The notes under the pieces are model-generated. The model had not been told where the DNA came from and made no database searches. It saw only the letters and a list, made by a program, of their open reading frames with translations. This document shows, one piece after another, positions 8,050 through 16,362 of a stretch of 16,853 nucleotides of DNA. The stretch is from assembly GCA_947483455.1 (NCBI GenBank), contig CANKNK010000004.1, positions 1 through 16,853 on the forward strand, in the 5' to 3' direction. The stretch is from Comamonadaceae bacterium. GTDB lineage: Bacteria > Pseudomonadota > Gammaproteobacteria > Burkholderiales > Burkholderiaceae_C. The position numbers were made by a program, and so were the translations under genes. Every line of letters begins with the position of its first letter. Position 1 is the stretch's first letter.

Positions 8050-9726
8050 ATGACTCTCAAAATTTGCGTCGCCCAACTCAACTTCATCGTAGGTGACCTG
8101 AGCGGCAACGCGCAAAAAATTTTCGACGCGGCGCAGCAGGCCCATGCGCAAGAAGCTCGTTTGCTGCTGACGCCTGAATTGTCGCTGTGCGGCTATGCCG
8201 CCGAAGACCTCTATCTGCGCCCTGCATTTATGCAGGCCTGTGATGATGCCCTGAAATGGTTGACCGCGCAGTTAGCGGGTCTTCAAGATATGTGTGTGGT
8301 GGTGGGTCATCCCCAAGGAGCGGACCAGCGTGGCACCGCGGTTTCCATTAGCCGACGTTTTAACTGCGCTAGCGTGTTGCGCGAAGGTCAGGTGGTGGCC
8401 ACCTATGCGAAGCAGGAATTGCCTAACTACCAGGTGTTTGACGAGCGCCGTTACTTCGTGCCCGGCAGCCAGACCTGTGTGTTTGCGGCTGGTCCGGTGC
8501 ATGCGCCAGTAAGGGTAGGTCTATTGATTTGCGAAGACGCTTGGTTCGAAGGCCCAGCCCTCGCGGCCAAGGCGGCGGGGGCCCAGTTACTGGCTGTGAT
8601 CAATGCCTCGCCCTTTCATTTGGGCAAGGGCTATCAGCGTGAACAGGTCATGGCAGAGCGCTGCCGCGCCACCGATTTGCCATTGGTTTATGCGCATTTG
8701 GTGGGCGGACAGGATGAACTGGTCTTTGAGGGGCGTTCATTCGTATTGGATGCGCTGGGCCGCGTCCAGGGCCGGGCCGTCAGTTTCAAGGAATCCTTGT
8801 TTAGCTGTGTGCTTGATGGCGATGTACGGACTTCTGCCTGGACATCGACCACCGAGCCGCAGCGGTCCGAAGAGGCAGATTTGTGGGATGCCTTGGTTTT
8901 GGGTGTTCGTGATTACGTGGGTAAAAACCGTTTCCCCGGCGTTTTGCTGGGCCTGTCGGGCGGGATTGATTCGGCGCTGGTGCTCGCTATCGCGGTCGAT
9001 GCGCTGGGTGCCGATAGGGTTCGTGCCGTCATGATGCCCTCGCCCTATACGGCTGACATCAGTTGGGTGGATGCGCGCGACATGGCTGGGCGCTTGGGTG
9101 TGCGCTATGACGAAATCTCTATTGCGCCAGAGTTTGAAGCCTTCAAGGCCACGCTCGCTGGCGAATTCGAAGGCCGCGCCGAAGACAGCACTGAAGAAAA
9201 CATCCAGGCCCGCGTACGCGGTACGCTGCTGATGGCTTTGAGCAATAAGTTCGGCTCCATGGTATTGACCACGGGTAATAAGTCGGAAATGGCCACCGGA
9301 TATTGCACGCTGTACGGTGACATGGCAGGAGGTTTTGCCGTTATCAAAGACCTGCCCAAGATGAAAGTATTCGCCATGGCGCGCTGGCGTAATCAACACG
9401 ATCCCTATGGAACAGGAAAAGAACCAATTCCCGAGCGCATCATTACCCGACCGCCTAGCGCCGAGCTGCGGCCTGACCAAACCGACCAGGACAGCTTGCC
9501 CCCTTACGAAGTGCTAGACGCCATTATCGAGCGCTACATGGAGAACGACCAAAGCATCGCCGACATGGTGGCCGCCGGTTATAGCGCTGCGGACGTGGAG
9601 CGGGTTACCCGACTTATTCAGATCAACGAATACAAGCGCCGCCAGGCGCCCCCCGGAATTCGTGTCAGTCACCGCAGTTTTGGCAAGGATTGGCGGTATC
9701 CTATAACCAATAGATTCCGCGCCTGA
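8050..9726 (+). CDS. nadE: Glutamine-dependent NAD+ synthetase
   Basis: NadE amidates nicotinic acid adenine dinucleotide to NAD+, using ATP and ammonia released from glutamine. The ATG at 8050 gives 558 residues and begins MTLKICVAQLNF, the normal start of the two-domain form. The N-terminal nitrilase-type glutaminase domain carries the triad Glu43 (LTPELSLCGY), Lys121 (YAKQELPNY) and Cys161 (LLICEDAWF). The C-terminal synthetase domain carries the ATP-pyrophosphatase loop SGGIDS (303-308) and the GNKSEMATGYCTLYGD segment. All catalytic residues are present. The ribosome binding site is weak. The glnB start follows after 30 bp in the same direction, so co-transcription is likely, which is notable because PII proteins have been reported to bind and regulate glutamine-dependent NadE in Azospirillum. 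Confidence 0.97.
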   Translation: MTLKICVAQLNFIVGDLSGNAQKIFDAAQQAHAQEARLLLTPELSLCGYAAEDLYLRPAFMQACDDALKWLTAQLAGLQDMCVVVGHPQGADQRGTAVSISRRFNCASVLREGQVVATYAKQELPNYQVFDERRYFVPGSQTCVFAAGPVHAPVRVGLLICEDAWFEGPALAAKAAGAQLLAVINASPFHLGKGYQREQVMAERCRATDLPLVYAHLVGGQDELVFEGRSFVLDALGRVQGRAVSFKESLFSCVLDGDVRTSAWTSTTEPQRSEEADLWDALVLGVRDYVGKNRFPGVLLGLSGGIDSALVLAIAVDALGADRVRAVMMPSPYTADISWVDARDMAGRLGVRYDEISIAPEFEAFKATLAGEFEGRAEDSTEENIQARVRGTLLMALSNKFGSMVLTTGNKSEMATGYCTLYGDMAGGFAVIKDLPKMKVFAMARWRNQHDPYGTGKEPIPERIITRPPSAELRPDQTDQDSLPPYEVLDAIIERYMENDQSIADMVAAGYSAADVERVTRLIQINEYKRRQAPPGIRVSHRSFGKDWRYPITNRFRA

Positions 9727-9741
9727 ATCCACTTTTTCTAA

Positions 9742-10095
<354 letters not shown>

Positions 10096-10101
10096 TCCGG
10101 A

Positions 10102-10113
10102 CGGCGCGCGCCG
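10102..10113. repeat. 12-bp perfect GC palindrome between convergent glnB and RDD genes
   Basis: CGGCGCGCGCCG is a perfect palindrome lying entirely within the 22-bp gap between the two convergent stop codons. It could act in termination as a hairpin-forming or pausing element, but there is no T run and the loop would have to open the central bases. The position is suggestive; the function is not shown. Confidence 0.35.
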
Positions 10114-10117
10114 GCGT

Positions 10118-10654
10118 TTAGCTGCTTAAGCCCTTGCTTGCTGGCTCAGGCGGTTTGTAGTGAACTAGCCGGGTGCCGGCCACGATGTCATGCCAAAACT
10201 GCCGTTGCGGTGCCAGTCCACTGCTCCCGGCCCAAGCTGCAACCCAGAGGAGAAATACCAGCGCTTGCGCCCCCGCGGGCAAAGCGGCGGTCCAGGCCAG
10301 CGCCAAGGGCGGCAGCACCCACACCCAGGCCAGCGTGTACCGTAGCAATGCCCGTTGGCGCGAAATCAGTGCACCCTGACTATCGACCAGGCGTATATGC
10401 CAGGTCTTCATGGCCAGCGTTTGTCCACGGGTCCAAAAAATGACGAAATAAGCGCTCAAGGCTACAAATAAAAACAGCTGGAGTGATGTCCGGTTATCCA
10501 TGGCGTTGCGCGTTTGGGTCAGTGTGCCAAACAGGTAGCCTGCGATAAATACGACGCCAAAAAGCAGCATACCTTCGTAAAGCCAGCAAGCCATGCGTCG
10601 CCACAGACCGGGGGTTTGGTAGTCAAAATTTTCCAAGGCGGTGGGTTCGGACAT
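10118..10654 (-). CDS. RDD family integral membrane protein
   Basis: This is a 178-residue inner-membrane protein with four hydrophobic segments (about 28-45, 57-74, 105-125 and 128-147). It matches the RDD family: paired arginines Arg19-Arg20 before the first helix, GQTLAMKTWHIRLVD (77-91) after the second, and HDIVAGTRLV (155-164) at the end. The first family Asp, normally within helix 1, is replaced by Glu27. RDD proteins have no general assigned function; some have been linked to ion transport. It is the last of four minus-strand genes that begin with a sigma factor, but a 110-bp gap with an inverted repeat separates it from the DUF3106 gene, so it may have its own promoter. The ribosome binding site is weak. 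Confidence 0.88.
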   Translation of the reverse strand: MSEPTALENFDYQTPGLWRRMACWLYEGMLLFGVVFIAGYLFGTLTQTRNAMDNRTSLQLFLFVALSAYFVIFWTRGQTLAMKTWHIRLVDSQGALISRQRALLRYTLAWVWVLPPLALAWTAALPAGAQALVFLLWVAAWAGSSGLAPQRQFWHDIVAGTRLVHYKPPEPASKGLSS

Positions 10655-10733
10655 GGGGAGTCGTAAGGCCTCAAGGCAAATTTTGGGGATGTATTGCGCG
10701 TGGTCTGGACACTTTGGCAGGGACTGCGCTCAG

Positions 10734-10781
10734 GCGCGTCATCCACGCACGCGCGCCAGATGCTTTAGTTGGATGACGCGC
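10734..10781. repeat. 11-bp perfect inverted repeat flanking the DUF3106 stop codon
   Basis: The arms GCGCGTCATCC (10734-10744) and GGATGACGCGC (10771-10781) are exact inverse complements separated by 26 bases. The right arm encodes the last codons of the DUF3106 gene, and the stop codon lies in the loop. In RNA this would form a strong stem with a large loop. No T run follows on either strand. Candidate roles are transcript-end stabilisation, attenuation before the RDD gene, or a protein-binding operator. Confidence 0.5.
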
Positions 10782-11394
10782 TGTCCTTTTGGGGTAGCAG
10801 CGTGTAGCGGTCAATTGCCGGCCGTGCATTGGAAGAGGCCTTTACCTGCTCGGGTGTTTTGCGCGTCACTGGTACTTCTGCCAATTTGCTGGCCGCGACA
10901 GGCTTTGCCGCAATGGCCGCGCCGCTAGGCTTTTTCGGGGCCTTGTCCAATAAGGCGCGCCGCTCATCGTCCGACAGTGCTTGGTAAGCTTCCCAGGTCG
11001 CCGTGCGCGCGTCTGGCGGCAGCTTCTTGGTCTGCGCAAAATTCAAACGGGCCTGCTCCCGTTCTTTGGGCTTCAAGGCCGCCCATTCGGCCATACGGCT
11101 TTGCAACTTTTCTCGGTCTGCTTCGCTCATGCTTGCGTTATTTTTGGCGAGCGCCAGCCATTTGCGGCGGTGACCTTGGGATAGGCTGCTCCAAATCGAA
11201 GCCAGTGGCTGCAGCGACTGCTGATCGGCGGCGCTTAGCTGCTCCCAGCGCGGCTCGGAGTCAACGCTGACCGCCCCGGCTGCCGGCGGCGCATTGCTCA
11301 CGCTTTGCGCGGCAACTGCGCCCGAAAGCAAGAGCATGGCGCAGGCTCCCACCCAAGTGCGCAAGGAAAGTTTGAAATATGGCAAATAGTGCAT
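10765..11394 (-). CDS. Exported DUF3106 protein
   Basis: The 209-residue protein has a signal peptide: basic start, hydrophobic core at about 14-28 and probable cleavage after AVAA (29/30). The mature part matches the DUF3106 pattern at about 49-150: WEQLSAADQQSLQPLASIW, RRKWLALAKNNASMSEADRE, MAEWAALKPKEREQAR and YQALSDDERRALL. It is rich in Trp, Arg, Glu and helix-forming residues, with a low-complexity Ala/Pro/Lys tail. The LSAADQQ and LSDDERR repeats recall, in style only, the LTxxQ repeats of periplasmic Spy/CpxP-type proteins; homology is not shown. It follows DUF3619 by 21 bp and ultimately the sigma factor on the same strand. Function is unknown. Location in the periplasm, and a sensor or chaperone role there, are inferences. 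Confidence 0.85.
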   Translation of the reverse strand: MHYLPYFKLSLRTWVGACAMLLLSGAVAAQSVSNAPPAAGAVSVDSEPRWEQLSAADQQSLQPLASIWSSLSQGHRRKWLALAKNNASMSEADREKLQSRMAEWAALKPKEREQARLNFAQTKKLPPDARTATWEAYQALSDDERRALLDKAPKKPSGAAIAAKPVAASKLAEVPVTRKTPEQVKASSNARPAIDRYTLLPQKDSASSN

Positions 11395-11415
11395 GGAGAC
11401 GTCTAGCCCCCGATT

Positions 11416-11850
11416 CTATTCCTGTGCTGACTTTTTCAGGTATAGCAAAAAGCCTGGATCGGTATAGGCAGTGGGTGGCAAATCGGCGGTTAACAATTCA
11501 GCATCGACCTCTGCCAATTCGTAGGCACGCTCCTGGTCCTGCAAGGCCCCGATGGTCGCCAAACCCAGCACCAAGGCCAACAATGGCAATAGGGCGGAGG
11601 CGCGGGTCCAAAAGCCCGGCGTTTGACCACCCGTGGTTCCGGCCGCATGGTGCGCACTGGCCAGCACAGGCGCTAGCTGGGTCTGCGTGACGCGGCGGTG
11701 CAAAAGCGCCTGCACCCGACCCACACGCAGGCGCTCAGTGATACCGTGGGGTAAATCTAGCGCTCCTTCTTCCAAGCGGGCGGCTATCCGGGCGCCCAAG
11801 CGTGCCTCGTTTTGGCTGACAGGGCCGGTTGGCTCATTGAAAATGTTCAT
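11416..11850 (-). CDS. DUF3619 single-span membrane protein (possible anti-sigma factor)
   Basis: The protein has 144 residues, with a cytoplasm-sized N-terminal part (1-83), one hydrophobic helix at about 85-104 (ALLPLLALVLGLATIGAL), and a short C-terminal part ending in the family-typical LPPTAYTDPGFLLYLK (124-139). It overlaps the sigma factor gene by 4 bp (ATGA at 11847-11850), implying translational coupling and matched amounts. Single-span proteins encoded directly after ECF sigma genes are often anti-sigma factors. No zinc-binding anti-sigma (HxxxCxxC) motif is present here, and direct evidence is lacking. I am confident of the family and topology, but not of the function. Confidence 0.85.
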   Translation of the reverse strand: MNIFNEPTGPVSQNEARLGARIAARLEEGALDLPHGITERLRVGRVQALLHRRVTQTQLAPVLASAHHAAGTTGGQTPGFWTRASALLPLLALVLGLATIGALQDQERAYELAEVDAELLTADLPPTAYTDPGFLLYLKKSAQE

Positions 11851-12413
11851 GGATCAATCCCTTTCAATCGTAAAGCTTTAGCCAATGCACTTACCGCCCG
11901 GGAACAGTGCGTTTTGACGCTACCCTGCGAGCAACCCATGGCGGAAGCAGTTTCCGCCAGATCCAACTCTTCCCAGTAACGCATGAGGAAGGCTTCCCGT
12001 TGACGCGCGGGCAAATTTTGAATTTCCAACTCTATCGCATGCAAAGTTTGGGCCCGCTCTGCCTGTGACTGGCTGCTTTCCTGCTGGGGATTGTCAGAAT
12101 TTGCAAGTAAAGCCTCCAGCACGTCGAATTCGCCGTCGCCGTCCGCGCTGTCAAAGTCGCCCATTGGGGTAAACAGGGCGTTGCGCGTTTTTTGACGGCG
12201 AAACCAGTCCAAAGTGGTATTACTAAGAATCCGCTGGAACAGCATGGGCAGTTCCTCTGGCGATTTGTGCCCGTAGTGCTCGGCCAGCTTCATCATGCTG
12301 TCCTGCACGATATCGAGTGCCGATTCTTCATTGCGAACGTGGTAATAAGTCCGCTTAAAAGCGCGCTTTTCCACGCCACGCAAGAACGCATCAAGCTCGC
12401 GTTCAGTGGCCAA
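11847..12413 (-). CDS. ECF-like RNA polymerase sigma factor
   Basis: This sigma-70 family protein should direct RNA polymerase to a small set of promoters. It has only regions 2 and 4, as in ECF factors. Region 2 includes ALDIVQDSMMKLAEHYG and FQRILSNTTLDWFRRQKTRN; region 4 includes LPARQREAFLMRYWEELDLA and the helix-turn-helix QGSVKTHCSRAVSALAKAL. I prefer the TTG start at 12413 (188 residues, MATERELDAFLRGVEKRAF): GGAG at 12419-12422 is 5 nt away. The ATG at 12446 adds 11 residues but has no Shine-Dalgarno sequence. An acidic linker (DFDSADGDGEFD) joins the regions. The stop overlaps the start of the DUF3619 gene, the first of two downstream genes that may control it. The target promoter and signal are unknown. 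Confidence 0.9.
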   Translation of the reverse strand: MATERELDAFLRGVEKRAFKRTYYHVRNEESALDIVQDSMMKLAEHYGHKSPEELPMLFQRILSNTTLDWFRRQKTRNALFTPMGDFDSADGDGEFDVLEALLANSDNPQQESSQSQAERAQTLHAIELEIQNLPARQREAFLMRYWEELDLAETASAMGCSQGSVKTHCSRAVSALAKALRLKGIDP

Positions 12414-12545
12414 AAAGTCTCCAGTGCGCACCCCAGCGGGGCGCATGAGCGGGCATTTGCATGCGGGTAAGTCTCATAAGTGTGCGCAAATTATCGCACC
12501 GACGCACTGGTTTGGATTTGGCTGCGGGGGGTCAGTAATGATTGA

Positions 12546-12554
12546 TGTCATAAT
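12546..12554 (+). promoter_or_regulatory. Candidate extended -10 promoter element for ilvBHC
   Basis: TGTCATAAT fits an extended -10 element (TG, one base, then CATAAT, five of six consensus positions). It would start a transcript about 140 nt before the ilvB ATG. No convincing -35 hexamer is visible at 16-18 bp, where the sequence is a G run. The assignment rests on this match and its position in the 290-bp gap between the divergent sigma and ilvB genes. Confidence 0.35.
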
Positions 12555-12637
12555 GCGCCTTTCGTTCAAAAAGCAAACGGGTTCTGGTCCGGCGCAGCAT
12601 TCAATGCGTCCATGGCCAAAATCTTAAGTCCTAACGA

Positions 12638-12679
12638 GGCACCAAAAGTGTTTACGAAGGGGCACCCAAGGTGTTTCGT
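12638..12679 (+). repeat. Imperfect tandem repeat (23-bp period) in the ilvB leader
   Basis: GGCACCAAAAGTGTTTACG (12638-12656) and GGCACCCAAGGTGTTTCGT (12661-12679) match at about 15 of 19 positions and lie two helical turns apart, ending about 15 bases before the ilvB ribosome binding site. The second copy also contains a small CACC-CAA-GGTG hairpin. This could be a pair of operator half-sites or an RNA element. No leader peptide rich in Ile, Leu or Val is visible. Confidence 0.4.
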
Positions 12680-12703
12680 CAGAGAAATTCGCAAAGGTTC
12701 ATC

Positions 12704-14485
12704 ATGGAAATATCCAAGGCCGAAATGGCCTCCGCTGCCTCGGCCAACTCAAAGTCAACAATCGTTCCCGAATTGCGCGGCGCGGAGATTTTGATCAAGG
12801 CGCTTCAGGCGGAGAATGTCCAGTACATCTGGGGCTACCCCGGCGGTGCAGTACTCCATATTTACGACGCTTTTTACAAGCAAGACACGATTCAGCATGT
12901 CCTAGTGCGCCACGAGCAGGCGGCGGTGCACGCTGCTGACGGATATGCCCGTGCGACCGGCGAGGTCGGCGTGGCCTTGGTAACGTCCGGGCCCGGCGTG
13001 ACCAATGCGGTGACTGGCATTGCCACCGCCTACATGGATAGCATCCCCATGGTGATCATCACCGGGCAGGTGCCTACCCACGCGATCGGTTTGGACGCGT
13101 TCCAAGAGTGCGATACCGTGGGCATCACACGTCCCATCGTGAAGCATAATTTTTTGGTCAAAGATGCCCGCGACATGGCGGACATTATGAAGAAGGCCTT
13201 CCATATCGCCCGAAGCGGCCGTCCCGGGCCGGTTGTGGTTGATATCCCCAAGGACGTTTCGTTCAAGAAGGTGCCTTACAAAGGCTATCCGGCCAATGTG
13301 GAAATGCGCTCCTATAACCCGGTGCGCAAAGGCCATGGTGGCCAGATTCGCAAAGCCTTGCAACTATTGCTGGCTGCCAAGCGCCCCTATATCTATACCG
13401 GCGGCGGCGTGCTGCTCAGTAATGCGTCTACAGAACTGCGGACGCTGGTGGACATGCTGGGCTACCCTTGCACTAACACCCTGATGGGCTTGGGAGCTTA
13501 TCCTGCCTCGGATCGTAAGTTCCTGGGTATGCTGGGAATGCACGGCACGATTGAAGCGAACAACGCCATGCAAAACTGCGATGTGTTGTTGGCCGTTGGT
13601 GCGCGCTTTGATGACCGCGTGATCGGCAACCCCAAGCATTTTGCACAAAACGAGCGCAAGATCATCCACATTGATATTGATCCATCCAGCATTTCCAAGC
13701 GCGTCAAAGTTGATATTCCCATCGTAGGTGACGTCAAGGAAGTTTTGAACGAGCTGATCGCAATGATCAAGGAAAGCGCGGTCAAGCCAGACGCCCATGC
13801 GCTGGGCGCGTGGTGGGACACGATCGAAGGATGGCGCGCCCGCCAGTGCCTGAAGTATGACCATGGTAAAGGCGACGTGATCAAACCGCAGTTTGTAGTG
13901 GAAACGCTGTGGAATATGACCAAGGACGGCGATACCTATATCACCTCCGACGTCGGCCAGCACCAAATGTGGGCGGCGCAGTACTACCGTTTTGATGAGC
14001 CCCGTCGCTGGATTAACTCCGGTGGCCTAGGTACCATGGGCGTGGGCATCCCGTACGCCATGGGTATCAAGTTGGCCAAGCCCGAGAGCGAGGTGTTTTG
14101 TATCACGGGTGAAGGCTCGGTGCAGATGTGCATTCAGGAGCTATCGACCTGTTTGCAATACAACACGCCTATCAAAATAATTTCTTTGAATAACCGCTAT
14201 CTGGGCATGGTGCGCCAGTGGCAAGAGGTGGAATACGAAGGCCGGTATAGCCACAGCTATATGGATGCCCTGCCCAATTTCGTGAAACTGGCTGAAGCCT
14301 ATGGCCATGTGGGCATGTTGATTGAGCGCCCGGAAGACGTAGAGCCGGCTTTGCGCGAGGCGCGGCGCCTGAAAGATCGGACGGTGTTTATGGATTTCCG
14401 TACCGACCCCACCGAAAACGTCTTCCCCATGGTGCAAGCGGGCAAGGGCATTACCGAAATGCTGCTGGGCTCCGAAGACCTTTAA
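12704..14485 (+). CDS. ilvB: Acetolactate synthase large (catalytic) subunit
   Basis: This thiamine-diphosphate enzyme condenses two pyruvates to acetolactate, or pyruvate with 2-oxobutyrate to acetohydroxybutyrate, at the start of valine/leucine and isoleucine synthesis. The ATG at 12704 gives 593 residues and has AAAGG 7 nt upstream; a GTG at 12671 would add 11 residues without support. After a variable 22-residue N-terminus come the GYPGGAVLHIYDAF block, the catalytic Glu71 in RHEQAAVHAADGYAR, and the TPP/Mg motif GEGSVQM with Asn496-Asn497 (469-497), in which GDG is GEG, as I recall for this lineage. The central FAD-binding domain and C-terminal MVRQWQ block are present. It is followed at 107 bp by ilvH and then ilvC. 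It could equally be named ilvI by sequence. Confidence 0.96.
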   Translation: MEISKAEMASAASANSKSTIVPELRGAEILIKALQAENVQYIWGYPGGAVLHIYDAFYKQDTIQHVLVRHEQAAVHAADGYARATGEVGVALVTSGPGVTNAVTGIATAYMDSIPMVIITGQVPTHAIGLDAFQECDTVGITRPIVKHNFLVKDARDMADIMKKAFHIARSGRPGPVVVDIPKDVSFKKVPYKGYPANVEMRSYNPVRKGHGGQIRKALQLLLAAKRPYIYTGGGVLLSNASTELRTLVDMLGYPCTNTLMGLGAYPASDRKFLGMLGMHGTIEANNAMQNCDVLLAVGARFDDRVIGNPKHFAQNERKIIHIDIDPSSISKRVKVDIPIVGDVKEVLNELIAMIKESAVKPDAHALGAWWDTIEGWRARQCLKYDHGKGDVIKPQFVVETLWNMTKDGDTYITSDVGQHQMWAAQYYRFDEPRRWINSGGLGTMGVGIPYAMGIKLAKPESEVFCITGEGSVQMCIQELSTCLQYNTPIKIISLNNRYLGMVRQWQEVEYEGRYSHSYMDALPNFVKLAEAYGHVGMLIERPEDVEPALREARRLKDRTVFMDFRTDPTENVFPMVQAGKGITEMLLGSEDL

Positions 14486-14487
14486 TC

Positions 14488-14557
14488 GCGCGGAATGGCA
14501 TTTATTTAACCTTGGACTGACAAATCTATTGCTTGCCAAGCCTGTGCGTTACCGCGC
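14488..14557 (+). ncRNA. Candidate structured RNA element upstream of ilvH
   Basis: The 107-bp ilvB-ilvH gap can fold with an outer stem GCGCGG (14488-14493) / CCGCGC (14552-14557) and an inner stem CTTGG (14511-14515) / CCAAG (14536-14540). A conserved betaproteobacterial ilvH RNA motif has been described in this genomic position; I recall its context but cannot compare the consensus here. It may be that element, or a simple intergenic structure controlling ilvH translation. Confidence 0.35.
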
Positions 14558-14592
14558 ATGGGGGAGGGCGGTGAAAAGAGGCGTCTATTTGT

Positions 14593-15084
14593 ATGAAACA
14601 TATCATCGCTGTTTTGCTGGAAAACGAACCCGGCGCCCTGTCCCGCGTGGTCGGCTTGTTTTCCGCGCGTGGATACAACATTGAATCTTTAACGGTGGCG
14701 CCCACCGAAGACCCCAGCTTGTCGCGCATGACCTTGCAGACCAACGGCTCGGATGACGTGATTGAGCAAATCACCAAACATTTAAATCGTCTCATCGAGG
14801 TGGTCAAGGTGGTGGATTTGACCGAAGGCGCCTACATTGAACGCGAACTGATGATCGTCAAGGTGCGCGCTGTGGGCAAAGAGCGTGAGGAGATGAAGCG
14901 CATGGCGGATATTTTTCGCGGCCGGGTCATCGACGTGACGGACAAAAGCTACACCATCGAGCTGACCGGCGACCAGGCAAAAAACGATGCGTTTTTGCAG
15001 GCGATCGAGACAGACGCTATTTTGGAGACGGTGCGCACCGGTGCCAGTGGTATCGGGCGCGGTGAGCGGGTATTGCGGGTGTGA
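14593..15084 (+). CDS. ilvH: Acetolactate synthase small (regulatory) subunit
   Basis: This regulatory subunit activates the catalytic subunit and gives valine feedback inhibition. The 163-residue protein, the usual length, has an N-terminal ACT domain beginning MKHIIAVLLENEPGALSRVV and a C-terminal domain from about residue 80 (EGAYIERELMIVKV, IFRGRVIDVT). Asn11, Gly14 and Asn29, the residues whose change abolishes valine inhibition in E. coli IlvH, are all conserved, so the enzyme is predicted to be valine sensitive. GAGG is present but about 11 nt from the ATG, a weak spacing that leaves room for RNA-level control from the preceding gap. ilvC follows after 99 bp containing three hairpins. 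Confidence 0.96.
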   Translation: MKHIIAVLLENEPGALSRVVGLFSARGYNIESLTVAPTEDPSLSRMTLQTNGSDDVIEQITKHLNRLIEVVKVVDLTEGAYIERELMIVKVRAVGKEREEMKRMADIFRGRVIDVTDKSYTIELTGDQAKNDAFLQAIETDAILETVRTGASGIGRGERVLRV

Positions 15085-16200
<1,116 letters not shown>

Positions 16201-16201
16201 T

Positions 16202-16259
16202 CCGACCCTTATCAAGGAGGGTTGGCGTCCAAAGGCCACTGCGGTGGCCTTTGGCATTT
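16202..16259 (+). terminator. Terminator-like hairpins after ilvC
   Basis: Just after the ilvC stop is an eight-pair stem (16202-16225, one G-T pair), then a perfect 11-pair stem CCAAAGGCCAC/GTGGCCTTTGG with a TGCG loop (16229-16254). Only a short CATTTG follows, so the U tract is weak. The stability and position suggest the end of the ilvBHC transcript; pssA would then need its own promoter in about 100 bp. Confidence 0.7.
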
Positions 16260-16362
16260 GGATAGGGGGACGCCCGGGCTGGCTCAGCGTACACTGCAAC
16301 GCTTGTGCGACTGGGCGAGCGCGCGGTCGCACGCCACATCTGAATCACACCAGGATCATTGC

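Noticed and set aside
8737..9480. Minus-strand open frame (247 codons) opposite nadE
   Set aside because: It is antisense to the conserved NadE synthetase domain and looks like no known family. Long antisense frames are expected in GC-rich coding DNA.
12540..12629. Possible ilv attenuator leader peptide in the ilvB upstream region
   Set aside because: The short frame here (begins MIDVIMRLS) is not enriched in Ile, Leu or Val codons and is not followed by a terminator hairpin with a U run.
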